In this document: positions 7,027 to 14,782 of the stretch, piece by piece
Layout of the letters: each line of letters starts with the position of its first letter
Numbering within the stretch: position 1 is the first letter of the stretch
Assembly (NCBI GenBank): GCA_002898675.1
Contig: BEHW01000015.1
Span: 1-28,470, forward strand
Source of the DNA: a bacterium HR20
GTDB taxonomy: Bacteria; Bacteroidota; Ignavibacteria; Kapaibacteriales; NICIL-2
Direction: 5' to 3'
DNA: 28,470 nt
Program-made: the position numbers and the translations under genes
Notes under the pieces: generated by a model
The model's database searches: none
What the model saw: the letters and a program-made list of their open reading frames with translations, nothing else
Told to the model about the DNA's origin: nothing

Positions 7027-7350
7027 TTACTCGGTGAGTGCGGCTGCGACAGAATCAGCCAGCGAAAAGATACTTCCCAGGTGCGTGACCTCGAGCAGGG
7101 TCTGCATTTTGTCCGGTACTGCGGCGAGCGTGCACCGACCGCCGCGAGTACGCAGCGTTGCAAGCGCTGCAACGAGCATCCCAAGCCCGCTGGAGTTGAT
7201 CAGCTCGACCGCGCTGCAGTCAAAGATGATGTGCTCGATGCCGCTGGCGACAAGCTGCCGAACCTCGTCAGTGATCTCGATCGCTTGGTCGCCACCGATG
7301 AGCTGTCGCGGTAGCGTAACGACGACTGCGTTGCCCTGCCGTTGCCACAT
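7027..7350 (-). CDS. STAS-domain anti-sigma factor antagonist-like protein
   Basis: 107 residues forming a single STAS domain (SpoIIAA/RsbV type). The key stretch is FDCSAVELINSSGLGMLV. Ser53 occupies the position phosphorylated in SpoIIAA-like proteins; the residue before it is Asn instead of the common Asp. Such proteins bind or release a serine-kinase anti-sigma factor depending on phosphorylation. The frame continues upstream to 7563 inside secF, but the ATG at 7350 starts the domain properly and lies 4 nt after the secF stop. No partner kinase, phosphatase or sigma factor is next to it; rpoN in this window is of an unrelated sigma class. It may regulate by binding another protein, which the sequence cannot show. 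Confidence 0.88.
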   Translation of the reverse strand: MWQRQGNAVVVTLPRQLIGGDQAIEITDEVRQLVASGIEHIIFDCSAVELINSSGLGMLVAALATLRTRGGRCTLAAVPDKMQTLLEVTHLGSIFSLADSVAAALTE

Positions 7351-7354
7351 TGCC

Positions 7355-8326
7355 TTAGGCTTCCTTGAGTGCACGGAGAATCTTCGGTTGCCGTGGTTCA
7401 GCCGATTCGACTGGCTCTTTCTTGATGCGCTCGGTGTACCACACAACAAACGCGCTGGCGATGTAGATCGAGGAGTACGTTCCTGTGATAATGCCGACGA
7501 GCATCGTGAAGGAAAAGCCGTGGAGAACTTCCCCACCGAGAGCAAGGAGTGTAGCAAGCACAAGGACGACTGTCAGGACGGTGTTGATCGTCCGGCTGAG
7601 CGTTTCGTTGATCGAAAGATTCATCAGCGGGACAAGCGCCATTCCCTTGTGCTTGTCGCGATTCTCTCGGATGCGGTCGAAGATGATCACGGTATCGTTG
7701 ATCGAAAAGCCGACGACGGTCAGCAGTGCAGCCAGGACGCCCTGGTTGAATTCGAGGTTGAGAATCTCGAGCTTCTGCCCGATGAGGACGAACGTCAGCG
7801 CAACGAAAACATCGTGGACGAGTGCTACGACTGCACCCAAGCCGTAGATGAACTCGAAGCGGAATGCGATGTAGAGCAAAATCGCAACGATCGCAAGGAG
7901 CACAGCGACGAATGCTTTTGTGCGAAGTTCGCTTCCGATCTTCGGGCCGATGCGGTCTTCCTTGAGCACGGTGATCGTTTCGCTCGGGAATGCCTTCTTC
8001 AGCCCACTGACGATACGGAACGATGCAGACTGCTCGCCTTGGCCGCCGATTTCCGGGACGCGGATGAGAAATTCGCTCGCTTTGCCGTAGGATTTGATTT
8101 CTGCGTTTGGAAATCCCGCGGCAGCAACTGCGGAGCGGATAGCGTCGGTGTGTTGCTCGGAGCTGAAGCGAACAGCAACTTCGGTTCCGCCGAGGAAGTC
8201 TATGCCCAGCCGCAAACCGCCGAAGATGAGCAGGATAAGCCCGATCACGTTGATTACGACGGAAACGACCAGAAATAGACGCCGTTTGCCGAGGAAATCA
8301 ATCGAGGTTTTGCCGAAAAATTCCAT
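7355..8326 (-). CDS. secF: Protein translocase subunit SecF
   Basis: 323 residues. The N-terminal membrane segment (RRLFLVVSVVINVIGLILLIF) is followed by GLRLGIDFLGGTEVAVRF, the usual entry to the periplasmic domain. Further membrane segments include FSINDTVIIFDRIRENR, the SecF version of the RND-family motif. With SecD it uses the proton gradient to help pull preproteins through SecYEG on the periplasmic side. The ATG at 8326 has GAAGG upstream and lies 27 nt after the secD stop, the expected secDF pair. The C-terminus after the last membrane segment is short and charged. Confidence 0.97.
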   Translation of the reverse strand: MEFFGKTSIDFLGKRRLFLVVSVVINVIGLILLIFGGLRLGIDFLGGTEVAVRFSSEQHTDAIRSAVAAAGFPNAEIKSYGKASEFLIRVPEIGGQGEQSASFRIVSGLKKAFPSETITVLKEDRIGPKIGSELRTKAFVAVLLAIVAILLYIAFRFEFIYGLGAVVALVHDVFVALTFVLIGQKLEILNLEFNQGVLAALLTVVGFSINDTVIIFDRIRENRDKHKGMALVPLMNLSINETLSRTINTVLTVVLVLATLLALGGEVLHGFSFTMLVGIITGTYSSIYIASAFVVWYTERIKKEPVESAEPRQPKILRALKEA

Positions 8327-8353
8327 GACGTGCCTTCAGTCAAGTTGTGGACA

Positions 8354-10363
8354 TTAGCTTTGGGGTGCCGGAAGAACTTCGCCGAAGCTGATACGTGCGC
8401 TTGGGCTGCGCGATAGCCACAGGTCAATGATGGCGCGCGAGACGATGATGCTCGTAAAGAGCGTTGTCAAGATACCGATCATGAGCGTGGTTGCAAAGCC
8501 TTGAATGGGGCCATAGCCGAGCACGAAGAGGATGAGCCCCGTCAGAAACGTCGTCACGTGCGAGTCAATGATCGGCGGAAGCGCGTGGCGGAAGCCTTCA
8601 TCTACGCTGGCGCGAACGCTGCGGCCGCGGTGGAGTTCCTCGCGGATACGCTCGAAGATGATGATGTTAGCGTCCACGGCGATTGCCAGCGTCAGAATAA
8701 TGCCGGCAATGCCAGGAAGCGAGAGCGTTCCACCAAAACCTGCGAGGATACCGAGGTTGAGCATCACGTTGATGAGCATCGCAATGACAGCAACGACGCC
8801 GCCCATGCTGTAATACGTCACCATGAACAAGACCACGAGCGCGAAGGCGATCAGCGCTGCAGCGATGCCGGATCGAATCGAATCTTCACCGAGCGAGGGA
8901 CCGACGACGCGCTCTTCGATGATCTTGACGGGAGCTTTCAACGCGCCAGCTTTGAGCACGATCTGGAGGAGCTTGGCTTCCTCGACGTTGGCCATTCCTT
9001 CGATCTGCGAGCTGCCGCCGGTGATTTTGCTCCGCACAACAGGAGCGCTATAGACCTCACCATCGAGCACGATCGCGATGCGCTTGCCAATGTTCGCCCC
9101 AGTGATTTTCGCCCAGCGTTCTGCGCCCTCGGTGTTCATGTACATGAGCACCATCGGGCGATTGGTCATCTGGTCGAACGTTGCGTACGCATCGGTGACG
9201 ACATCGCCAGTCAGTTCAGGGTCACGCTTGAGGACGTACATCGCGTAGGTACGGTTCGGCGAGTTCTCGCTTCCGCGTTCTGGTTTTGCGCTGAAGGCGA
9301 TTTCTGCGTCTGCGGGCAACATGCGGCGAATCTCCGGACGTGCCAGAATTGCCTGGAGCTGACGTTTACCGTCTTCGTTGGTCAGGAAGTAGAACTCCGC
9401 ATCAGCCGGAAGCTTGGGAATGACCGATTCGGCAATATCGAATGGCTGGTAACGTTCGCCGATCAACACCTGCCCAGCAAACAGTGACAGGAATGGATGC
9501 TCGCGGCGGAATTTGGCTGCTTTCTCCTCATCGGAGAGACCAGCGTAGGGGTCCTTCGATGCAGTATCCTTGGCGGCACGCGCTGTTGTATCGCTTGTGC
9601 GAGCAGTATCAGCGCCCAATGCGGTGTCGGCGGCTGGAGCGCCTTTTCCAGCGAGGAACCGGTCAATGTTGAGGAATGCGTAGAGGACGTCGCTCCCGTG
9701 CCGGAGCAGCTTGAATTCCAGCCGCGCCGTCGTTTGGAGGAGCTGGCGCATTTCGCGCTCATCTTGAACGCCCGGTAGTTCGAGCAAGATGCGCCGTGTG
9801 CCCTGCTTCTGAATTGTCGGCTCGGTGACGCCGAACTTGTCTATCCGCTGACGGATGACTTGGAGCGCTTGATCCACTGCTTCGTTGATGTCGCGCTTGA
9901 GACGCTCGATGATGCGTTCTTCGCTGATGTCCCGCACATCCACGAGCTCGTAGTACGTCACAAGCGATTTCCCTTGTGGTCGGGCGATTCGATCGAAGTT
10001 CCGCAGGAAAATATCGAGAACCTCTTCATCGCTACGCTCTGCCTGGCGACGTGTTTCCTCGATGACCCGCTCGAATGTTTCGTCAATTGCTGCACGGTCG
10101 GCAGCTTCTTCGAGCAGGCGGACGACATCCACTTCGAGCGTAACGTACATCCCGCCGCGTAGGTCGAGACCAAGTTTGAGTGCACGGAGTTTTTCCTTGC
10201 GGAAATCTTCACCGTTTGCTTGATCCCACTGCACTTGCGCTGCGGAGTCCAAGCTGGCTCGCTCAGCAGCCATTTGCTGGGCGCGCCAGGTGGGGTACAG
10301 CAGAAAAATAGCCAGTACGATCGGGATGACGATCGTCAGTACCTTGCCGACTTTCCCTTTCAA
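8354..10363 (-). CDS. secD: Protein translocase subunit SecD
   Basis: 669 residues. Order: membrane segment 1 (about 8-24); LKLGLDLRGGMYVTLEV (63-79); a long helical insert (about 81-150) typical of SecD in this bacterial group; periplasmic P1 domain with FGVTEPTIQKQG; an Ala/Asp/Thr-rich low-complexity stretch (about 241-272); the rest of P1; and the C-terminal membrane domain with LAIAVDANIIIFERIREE. It works with SecF to drive late stages of protein export. The start is TTG at 10363. No ATG gives the complete first membrane segment, and GGAGG (10371-10375 on the opposite strand) sits 7 nt upstream, which makes the TTG convincing. Confidence 0.96.
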   Translation of the reverse strand: MKGKVGKVLTIVIPIVLAIFLLYPTWRAQQMAAERASLDSAAQVQWDQANGEDFRKEKLRALKLGLDLRGGMYVTLEVDVVRLLEEAADRAAIDETFERVIEETRRQAERSDEEVLDIFLRNFDRIARPQGKSLVTYYELVDVRDISEERIIERLKRDINEAVDQALQVIRQRIDKFGVTEPTIQKQGTRRILLELPGVQDEREMRQLLQTTARLEFKLLRHGSDVLYAFLNIDRFLAGKGAPAADTALGADTARTSDTTARAAKDTASKDPYAGLSDEEKAAKFRREHPFLSLFAGQVLIGERYQPFDIAESVIPKLPADAEFYFLTNEDGKRQLQAILARPEIRRMLPADAEIAFSAKPERGSENSPNRTYAMYVLKRDPELTGDVVTDAYATFDQMTNRPMVLMYMNTEGAERWAKITGANIGKRIAIVLDGEVYSAPVVRSKITGGSSQIEGMANVEEAKLLQIVLKAGALKAPVKIIEERVVGPSLGEDSIRSGIAAALIAFALVVLFMVTYYSMGGVVAVIAMLINVMLNLGILAGFGGTLSLPGIAGIILTLAIAVDANIIIFERIREELHRGRSVRASVDEGFRHALPPIIDSHVTTFLTGLILFVLGYGPIQGFATTLMIGILTTLFTSIIVSRAIIDLWLSRSPSARISFGEVLPAPQS

Positions 10364-10370
10364 GGGTTCG

Positions 10371-10375
10371 CCTCC
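10371..10375 (-). promoter_or_regulatory. Strong Shine-Dalgarno site fixing the TTG start of secD
   Basis: GGAGG on the minus strand, 7 nt before TTG 10363. It is one of the few consensus ribosome sites in the minus-strand run, where several genes have weak ones. The 66-nt gap between the rfaE1 stop and secD also contains GATGCA/TGCATC inverted arms (10392-10397 and 10418-10423) of unknown role. Confidence 0.7.
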
Positions 10376-10429
10376 GAAACTGTGACACTGTGATGCAATG
10401 TTGGATATGCAATTTACTGCATCGGGCTG

Positions 10430-11482
10430 CTACTTGCGGCTGGAACGGGCGCTGGACAGCGTGCTGGGAGGCTGCGCGTGAAGGGCGAGTTCCGCCAGCA
10501 ATGCTGCAGCGGTAATGGGGACAACTCCCGGCTCACCACAGACAACGCCAGCGGCAATATTTGCAATCGTTGCTGCCTCAAGGATCGGCGCGCCAGCGAC
10601 CATCATTGCAGTCACGGTTGCGATGACCGTGTCGCCTGCTCCCGAAACATCAGCGACATGGCGCGCAACCGATGGAATCTGCCACCAGCGGTTGCTGCTG
10701 TCGAGGAGCATCATCCCCCGACTGCCAAGTGTGATGAGGACGTTACGTGCCTGGAGTCGTTCACGGAGCATGCGTCCTGCGCGGATAACGTCGTCTTGAC
10801 TTTCCAGCGGTGTTCCGAGTGCATGAGATGCTTCCTTCTGGTTCGGTTTGAACACCGTTGCACCGCGGTAGGCAAAGAAGTTTTCCAGCTTGGGATCCAC
10901 AAGGATCGGGATCGAGCGCTCCTGCGCCCACTCAACCAGCAGCGGGATGCTTCGCTGGTGGAGAACGCCTTTGTTGTAGTCTTCGAAAATGATCGCTGCG
11001 AGCTGGGACGATGCCTCGAGTGCTGCAAGAATCTGCTCGAGCACGTCGGAGCTAATCGGCCTACGCTGTTCGTGGTCGAGACGGAGGAGCTGCTGGTTAT
11101 TGCCGATAATCCGCGTTTTGATTGTTGTCGGTCGCGTCGGATCGGTCACGATGCCGCTTGGTTCGATGCCGTGCTGCTCGGCAAGCACGCGGAGCTGCTC
11201 GCCGCTGCTATCGTCGCCGACAACGCCGCAGAGCACCACGTGGGCGCCGAGCATCCGCAGGTTATGCGCGACGTTGGCTGCACCGCCGAGTCGCCAGGTT
11301 TGGCGTTCCAGTTCGACGACCGGCACCGGTGCCTCTGGCGAGATGCGGCTGACAGAGCCCAGGTAGTAGTGATCGAGCATCACGTCGCCAATGACAGCGA
11401 TTCGCTTGGACGGAAGCACGCTCAGCCAGTGCTGACACTGCTCAAGGGAAAGCCCGTCGGCCCATGCGTTTGAGCTATCCAT
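10430..11482 (-). CDS. rfaE1: D-glycero-beta-D-manno-heptose-7-phosphate kinase
   Basis: 350 residues, PfkB/ribokinase family (also called hldA, or the kinase half of hldE). It phosphorylates heptose-7-phosphate at C1 on the route to ADP-heptose for the LPS inner core. Visible motifs: IGDVMLDHYYLGSVSRISPEAP-type entry (31-52), GGAANVAHNL (66-75), IKTRIIGNNQQLLRLD, and the nucleotide/anion-hole motif DVSGAGDT with catalytic Asp284. The adenylyltransferase domain found in fused HldE is absent, so a separate rfaE2-type gene should exist elsewhere. The ATG overlaps the thyA stop by one base (TGATG), so translation is probably coupled. Confidence 0.92.
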   Translation of the reverse strand: MDSSNAWADGLSLEQCQHWLSVLPSKRIAVIGDVMLDHYYLGSVSRISPEAPVPVVELERQTWRLGGAANVAHNLRMLGAHVVLCGVVGDDSSGEQLRVLAEQHGIEPSGIVTDPTRPTTIKTRIIGNNQQLLRLDHEQRRPISSDVLEQILAALEASSQLAAIIFEDYNKGVLHQRSIPLLVEWAQERSIPILVDPKLENFFAYRGATVFKPNQKEASHALGTPLESQDDVIRAGRMLRERLQARNVLITLGSRGMMLLDSSNRWWQIPSVARHVADVSGAGDTVIATVTAMMVAGAPILEAATIANIAAGVVCGEPGVVPITAAALLAELALHAQPPSTLSSARSSRK

Positions 11483-12300
11483 CAGACAGCCACCTCTGCT
11501 TTGATGTGTGGATGCGCTTGGTAATCGGGGAACGCGATGTCTGCATGGGTAAACGCATCGAGCGTGCGCACAGCGGGATTGAGCCAGAGTGTCGGCGGTG
11601 GCAGCGGCGTTCGCTCCAGTTGCAGCTGGGCTTGTGCAAGGTGGTTGCGGTACAGGTGCGCATCGCCGAGTGTGTGGATGAACTCAGCTGGACGTAGCCC
11701 ACATACCTGCGCGACCATCGCAAGCAAGAGCGAATACGACGCGATGTTGAACGGCACACCGAGAAACACATCCGCCGACCGCTGGTACAGCTGGAGCGAG
11801 AGCCAATCGCCATCAACGTAGAACTGGAAAAGGACATGGCATGGCGCAAGCCGCATTACCTCGAGCTCGCCGACGTTCCATGCACTGACCACAAGGCGCC
11901 GACTGGTGGGATTGCGCTGAATTTCCTCGATCACGCGGGCAAGTTGGTCAATCGTGCGGCCATCGGGCGACTGCCACCGGCGCCACTGCTTGCCGTAGAT
12001 CGGACCAAGCTCGCCACGCTCATCTGCCCACTCGTCCCAAATCGTCACGCCGTGCTCGTGGAGGAACGCAACGTTTGTATCTCCTCTGAGGAACCACAGC
12101 AGCTCGGTAACGATCGAGCGAACGTGGAGCTTCTTGGTTGTTAGGAGCGGAAATCCCTTGCGCAGGTCGAAGCGCATCTGGTAGCCGAAAATCGAAAGTG
12201 TCCCGACGCCAGTCCGGTCTTGGCGTGGGGAGCCACGCTCGAGGATTGTCCGCATAAGCTCGAGATACTGCGCTTCGTTCGGATTCTGCGGTGCTGTCAT
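11482..12300 (-). CDS. thyA: Thymidylate synthase (folate-dependent)
   Basis: 272 residues, close to the ~264 of the E. coli enzyme. It methylates dUMP to dTMP using methylene-tetrahydrofolate. Motifs: RQDRTGVGTLSIFG (26-39), LLTTKKLHVRSI, LWFLRGDTN, PTSRRLVVSAWN, catalytic Cys154 in LAPCHVLFQFYV, and the dUMP-binding LYQRSADVFLGVPFNIASY. The frame is open far upstream to 12960, but only because it runs antisense through the arginase-family gene. ATG 12300 gives the family start. It is first in the minus-strand run and is divergent from the gene at 12445. Confidence 0.97.
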   Translation of the reverse strand: MTAPQNPNEAQYLELMRTILERGSPRQDRTGVGTLSIFGYQMRFDLRKGFPLLTTKKLHVRSIVTELLWFLRGDTNVAFLHEHGVTIWDEWADERGELGPIYGKQWRRWQSPDGRTIDQLARVIEEIQRNPTSRRLVVSAWNVGELEVMRLAPCHVLFQFYVDGDWLSLQLYQRSADVFLGVPFNIASYSLLLAMVAQVCGLRPAEFIHTLGDAHLYRNHLAQAQLQLERTPLPPPTLWLNPAVRTLDAFTHADIAFPDYQAHPHIKAEVAV

Positions 12301-12444
12301 CGTCGGCAATGGGAGAGGAAACTGCCTAGGAACGTGATGGCGCTCTGCGTGCTGGAATCTTCTCGGATATTTGGGAGCCCGGGACGAAATTACTGCGGGA
12401 GCAAGACTATTTTCGCCCATCGGACGATTTCTCATCGGCGAGCC

Positions 12445-13467
12445 ATGCACGTTCGGGATATTGCCCAGCTCTGTGTAGTACCGACTGTTGCGGCAACTCC
12501 ACGTCTCGAAGTTGATGACCGTCGCTTTGGGGACTACCTTGTGCCAGTGACGGAGTGGGATGGGAAGCCACCACAGATTGCATTGGTCGGCGTGCCGCAG
12601 GACATCGGCGTTGCACGCAACGGTGGCCGGCGCGGTGCTGCGGCAGCGCCTGCGGCGATACGAGCAGCACTGGCAAAACTGACAGCCAGCATCGGTGAAA
12701 CTATGCTCCCACGCCGGGTGGGCATTTGTGATTGTGGTCTGGTCCGTACCGAGGGGCTCTCGCTGGAGGAAATCCACCAGCGGCAAGAGTACATCGTCGG
12801 CCACTTGCTCGCGATGGGTGCACGCGTCCTTGTGCTCGGCGGAGGACACGATACTGCACTCCCTGATGGTCGGGCACTCGGCAAACGTGTCGAGCGACTC
12901 GGCATTGTCAACGTGGACGCGCATTTGGACGTTCGCATCCCAACCGAGGATGGCAGTCACTCCGGCTCGCCATTCCGCGAGCTAATCGAAGACGATGCAT
13001 GCCCGCTCGAGCTGCTCATCGAAGTTGGGACGCAACGCTTTGCAGCCTCTGCCCACCACGTTCGTTACGTGCGTGAGCAGGGGCATCTGGTTTGGATGCT
13101 CGAGGACGTTCGCCAGAGCACGCTCGAGGTTGCGCTCGCAGCCATCGAGCGGCGGCTTGCCGAGTGCGATGGCATCATGCTCTCGCTCGATATGGATGCG
13201 CTTGCCTCCGCGTATGCGCCGGGGGTGAGCGCTCCCGCAAATGATGGATTCCAGCCGGCAGAGGTCGCAGCAATTATCGAGCGGATAGTCATCATGCCGC
13301 AGTGCCGGCTCGTGGACATCGTCGAGGTCAATCCTTCGGTTGATTCCGATGAGCGCACAGTGCGGTTGGCTGCCTATTTTGCAGCGCTGACGATTTGGAC
13401 TTTTGCTCACCGAAGCGACGATGCCACTTCTCCGTTCAATTTCGGGTCTGCGAGCAACGACCAATGA
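12445..13467 (+). CDS. Arginase/agmatinase/formimidoylglutamase-family hydrolase
   Basis: 340 residues with the full binuclear Mn site of ureohydrolases: His135 in GGGHD; Asp158, His160 and Asp162 in NVDAHLD; Asp249 and Asp251 in SLDMDAL. The entry GVPQDIGVARNGGRRGAAAAP resembles the formimidoylglutamase (HutG-like) branch more than true arginase. The product would be glutamate plus formamide if that is right, but specificity cannot be read from the motifs and no hut, arg or polyamine gene is nearby. The frame is open upstream to 12220 through thyA. ATG 12445 is the first start after the divergent intergenic stretch, though its ribosome site is weak. Its end overlaps the next gene by 47 nt. 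Confidence 0.85.
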   Translation: MHVRDIAQLCVVPTVAATPRLEVDDRRFGDYLVPVTEWDGKPPQIALVGVPQDIGVARNGGRRGAAAAPAAIRAALAKLTASIGETMLPRRVGICDCGLVRTEGLSLEEIHQRQEYIVGHLLAMGARVLVLGGGHDTALPDGRALGKRVERLGIVNVDAHLDVRIPTEDGSHSGSPFRELIEDDACPLELLIEVGTQRFAASAHHVRYVREQGHLVWMLEDVRQSTLEVALAAIERRLAECDGIMLSLDMDALASAYAPGVSAPANDGFQPAEVAAIIERIVIMPQCRLVDIVEVNPSVDSDERTVRLAAYFAALTIWTFAHRSDDATSPFNFGSASNDQ

Positions 13468-14782
13468 TGGCACACTCACGCCGGAACTTGTTGCACGGCA
13501 TGTGCGAGCATTCGCCGCGCTTCAGCCGGAAGGTGTGATTGCCGTTGGCCACGATGGTCGCGTAGGCGGCGACCAGATCGCCGAGCTTGTCTGCCAAGAG
13601 CTGTGTGCTGTCGGGCGGGATGTGCTCGATCTCGGCTGTGTGCCGACGCCGACGGTCCAGCTCCTGGTCGAGCGGACACACGCTGCCGGAGGGATTATTG
13701 TCACAGCATCGCACAACGGCGCAGAGTGGAATGGGTTGAAGTTCCTCGATGCTGATGGCGTCTTTCTCTTGCCAGATCGGGCGCGACGACTGTGGGCGTA
13801 CGCTGATGCTGGGAACGCGCCGAAGCAAACAAGCTACGGCCGGCACTATCGGCACAGCGATCCGATCGAAGAACACCTTGCCGCGCTTGGGCAAGTGGCG
13901 CTGGTTGCTGCATTCCGAGCGGGCGGAGGCTTGGGTGGTGCGCGCGTTGCGCTCGATGCCGTCAACGCCAGTGGCTCGCGTGCGTTGGTTCGGCTCATCG
14001 AGTGGCTCGGCGGTCAGCCCCACGCAGTTTTCTGCGATGGGAGCGGAGTCTTCCCCCATCCTCCCGAACCGCTGCCTGAGCATTTAGCCACTCTACGCCA
14101 GGAAACGCGTTCCTCTGATGCAGCGATTGGACTTGCAGTGGATCCCGACGCCGACCGGCTCGTGCTTGTTCATCGCAGTGGGGAGCCTGTCAGCGAGGAG
14201 AAAACCGTTGTGCTTGCAGTCGAGGCTGTCTTGCGTGCAGTACGCGGCGGAACCGTCGTCGTCAACGCTTCGACGACGGCGGAAGTCGAGCTGGTGGCCA
14301 ATCGCTACGGTGGGCGCGTATTTCGCTCGCCGGTGGGCGAGATCAACGTGGTTTTGCTCATGCGGTCTTGCGGTGCGATCATCGGTGGCGAGGGCAGCGG
14401 TGGCGTTATCTACCCGGCGTGCCACTGGGGACGTGATAGCCTCGTCGGTGCATCGCTTGTGCTGTCGCTGTGGCGTTCACTTTCGGAAGCAGAGTGGGAC
14501 GAGCGGCTGCTCGATTGCCCATTTGCGATGGGAAAGCGGCGTATTGCGGTCAATGGGGACTTTCCGTTGCTCCGGGATCGCCTTCGTGCTGCGTTCGGGG
14601 ATGCTCCAGTTGTTTGGGACGGTGATGGACTTCGTTTTGCCTGGCGCGATCGCTGGGTGCACATTCGTCCGTCGAACACCGAGCCGATCGTTCGCGTGAT
14701 TGCAGAGTCCCCCAGCGAGGCAGAAACGGCGGAGCTGCTGAGCAGAGCTGAACAAATCCTCCGCAGCGGGAACGATGCGTAA
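13421..14782 (+). CDS. Phosphoglucosamine mutase / phosphohexomutase (GlmM-like)
   Basis: 453 residues of the alpha-D-phosphohexomutase family. The start MPLLRSISGLRAT..LTPELV resembles Bacteroidota GlmM. Active-site Ser97 lies in TASHNGAEWNGLKF (SHN followed by Gly, where Pro is usual). The Mg loop is DPDADR (241-246), the sugar loop GEGSGG (323-328), and the phosphate loop RPSNTEPIVRV is near the C-terminus. The likely reaction is glucosamine-6-P to glucosamine-1-P for UDP-GlcNAc, but a phosphomannomutase or phosphoglucomutase role is possible. A TTG at 13403 is in frame; ATG 13421 fits the family start. It overlaps the upstream gene by 47 nt and the glycosyltransferase by 8 nt. Confidence 0.88.
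   Translation: MPLLRSISGLRATTNDGTLTPELVARHVRAFAALQPEGVIAVGHDGRVGGDQIAELVCQELCAVGRDVLDLGCVPTPTVQLLVERTHAAGGIIVTASHNGAEWNGLKFLDADGVFLLPDRARRLWAYADAGNAPKQTSYGRHYRHSDPIEEHLAALGQVALVAAFRAGGGLGGARVALDAVNASGSRALVRLIEWLGGQPHAVFCDGSGVFPHPPEPLPEHLATLRQETRSSDAAIGLAVDPDADRLVLVHRSGEPVSEEKTVVLAVEAVLRAVRGGTVVVNASTTAEVELVANRYGGRVFRSPVGEINVVLLMRSCGAIIGGEGSGGVIYPACHWGRDSLVGASLVLSLWRSLSEAEWDERLLDCPFAMGKRRIAVNGDFPLLRDRLRAAFGDAPVVWDGDGLRFAWRDRWVHIRPSNTEPIVRVIAESPSEAETAELLSRAEQILRSGNDA

Noticed and set aside
7034..8278. 414-codon plus-strand frame opposite secF and the STAS gene
   Set aside because: It is the antisense shadow of secF; composition (many D, E, R, C in non-motif order) shows no domain, while the minus strand encodes clear SecF.
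12301..12444. Possible divergent promoters between thyA and the arginase-family gene
   Set aside because: TATTTTCG and TAATTTCG resemble the Bacteroidota -7 element with one mismatch, but no matching -33 element stands at the right distance, so no promoter is claimed although one must exist here or nearby.
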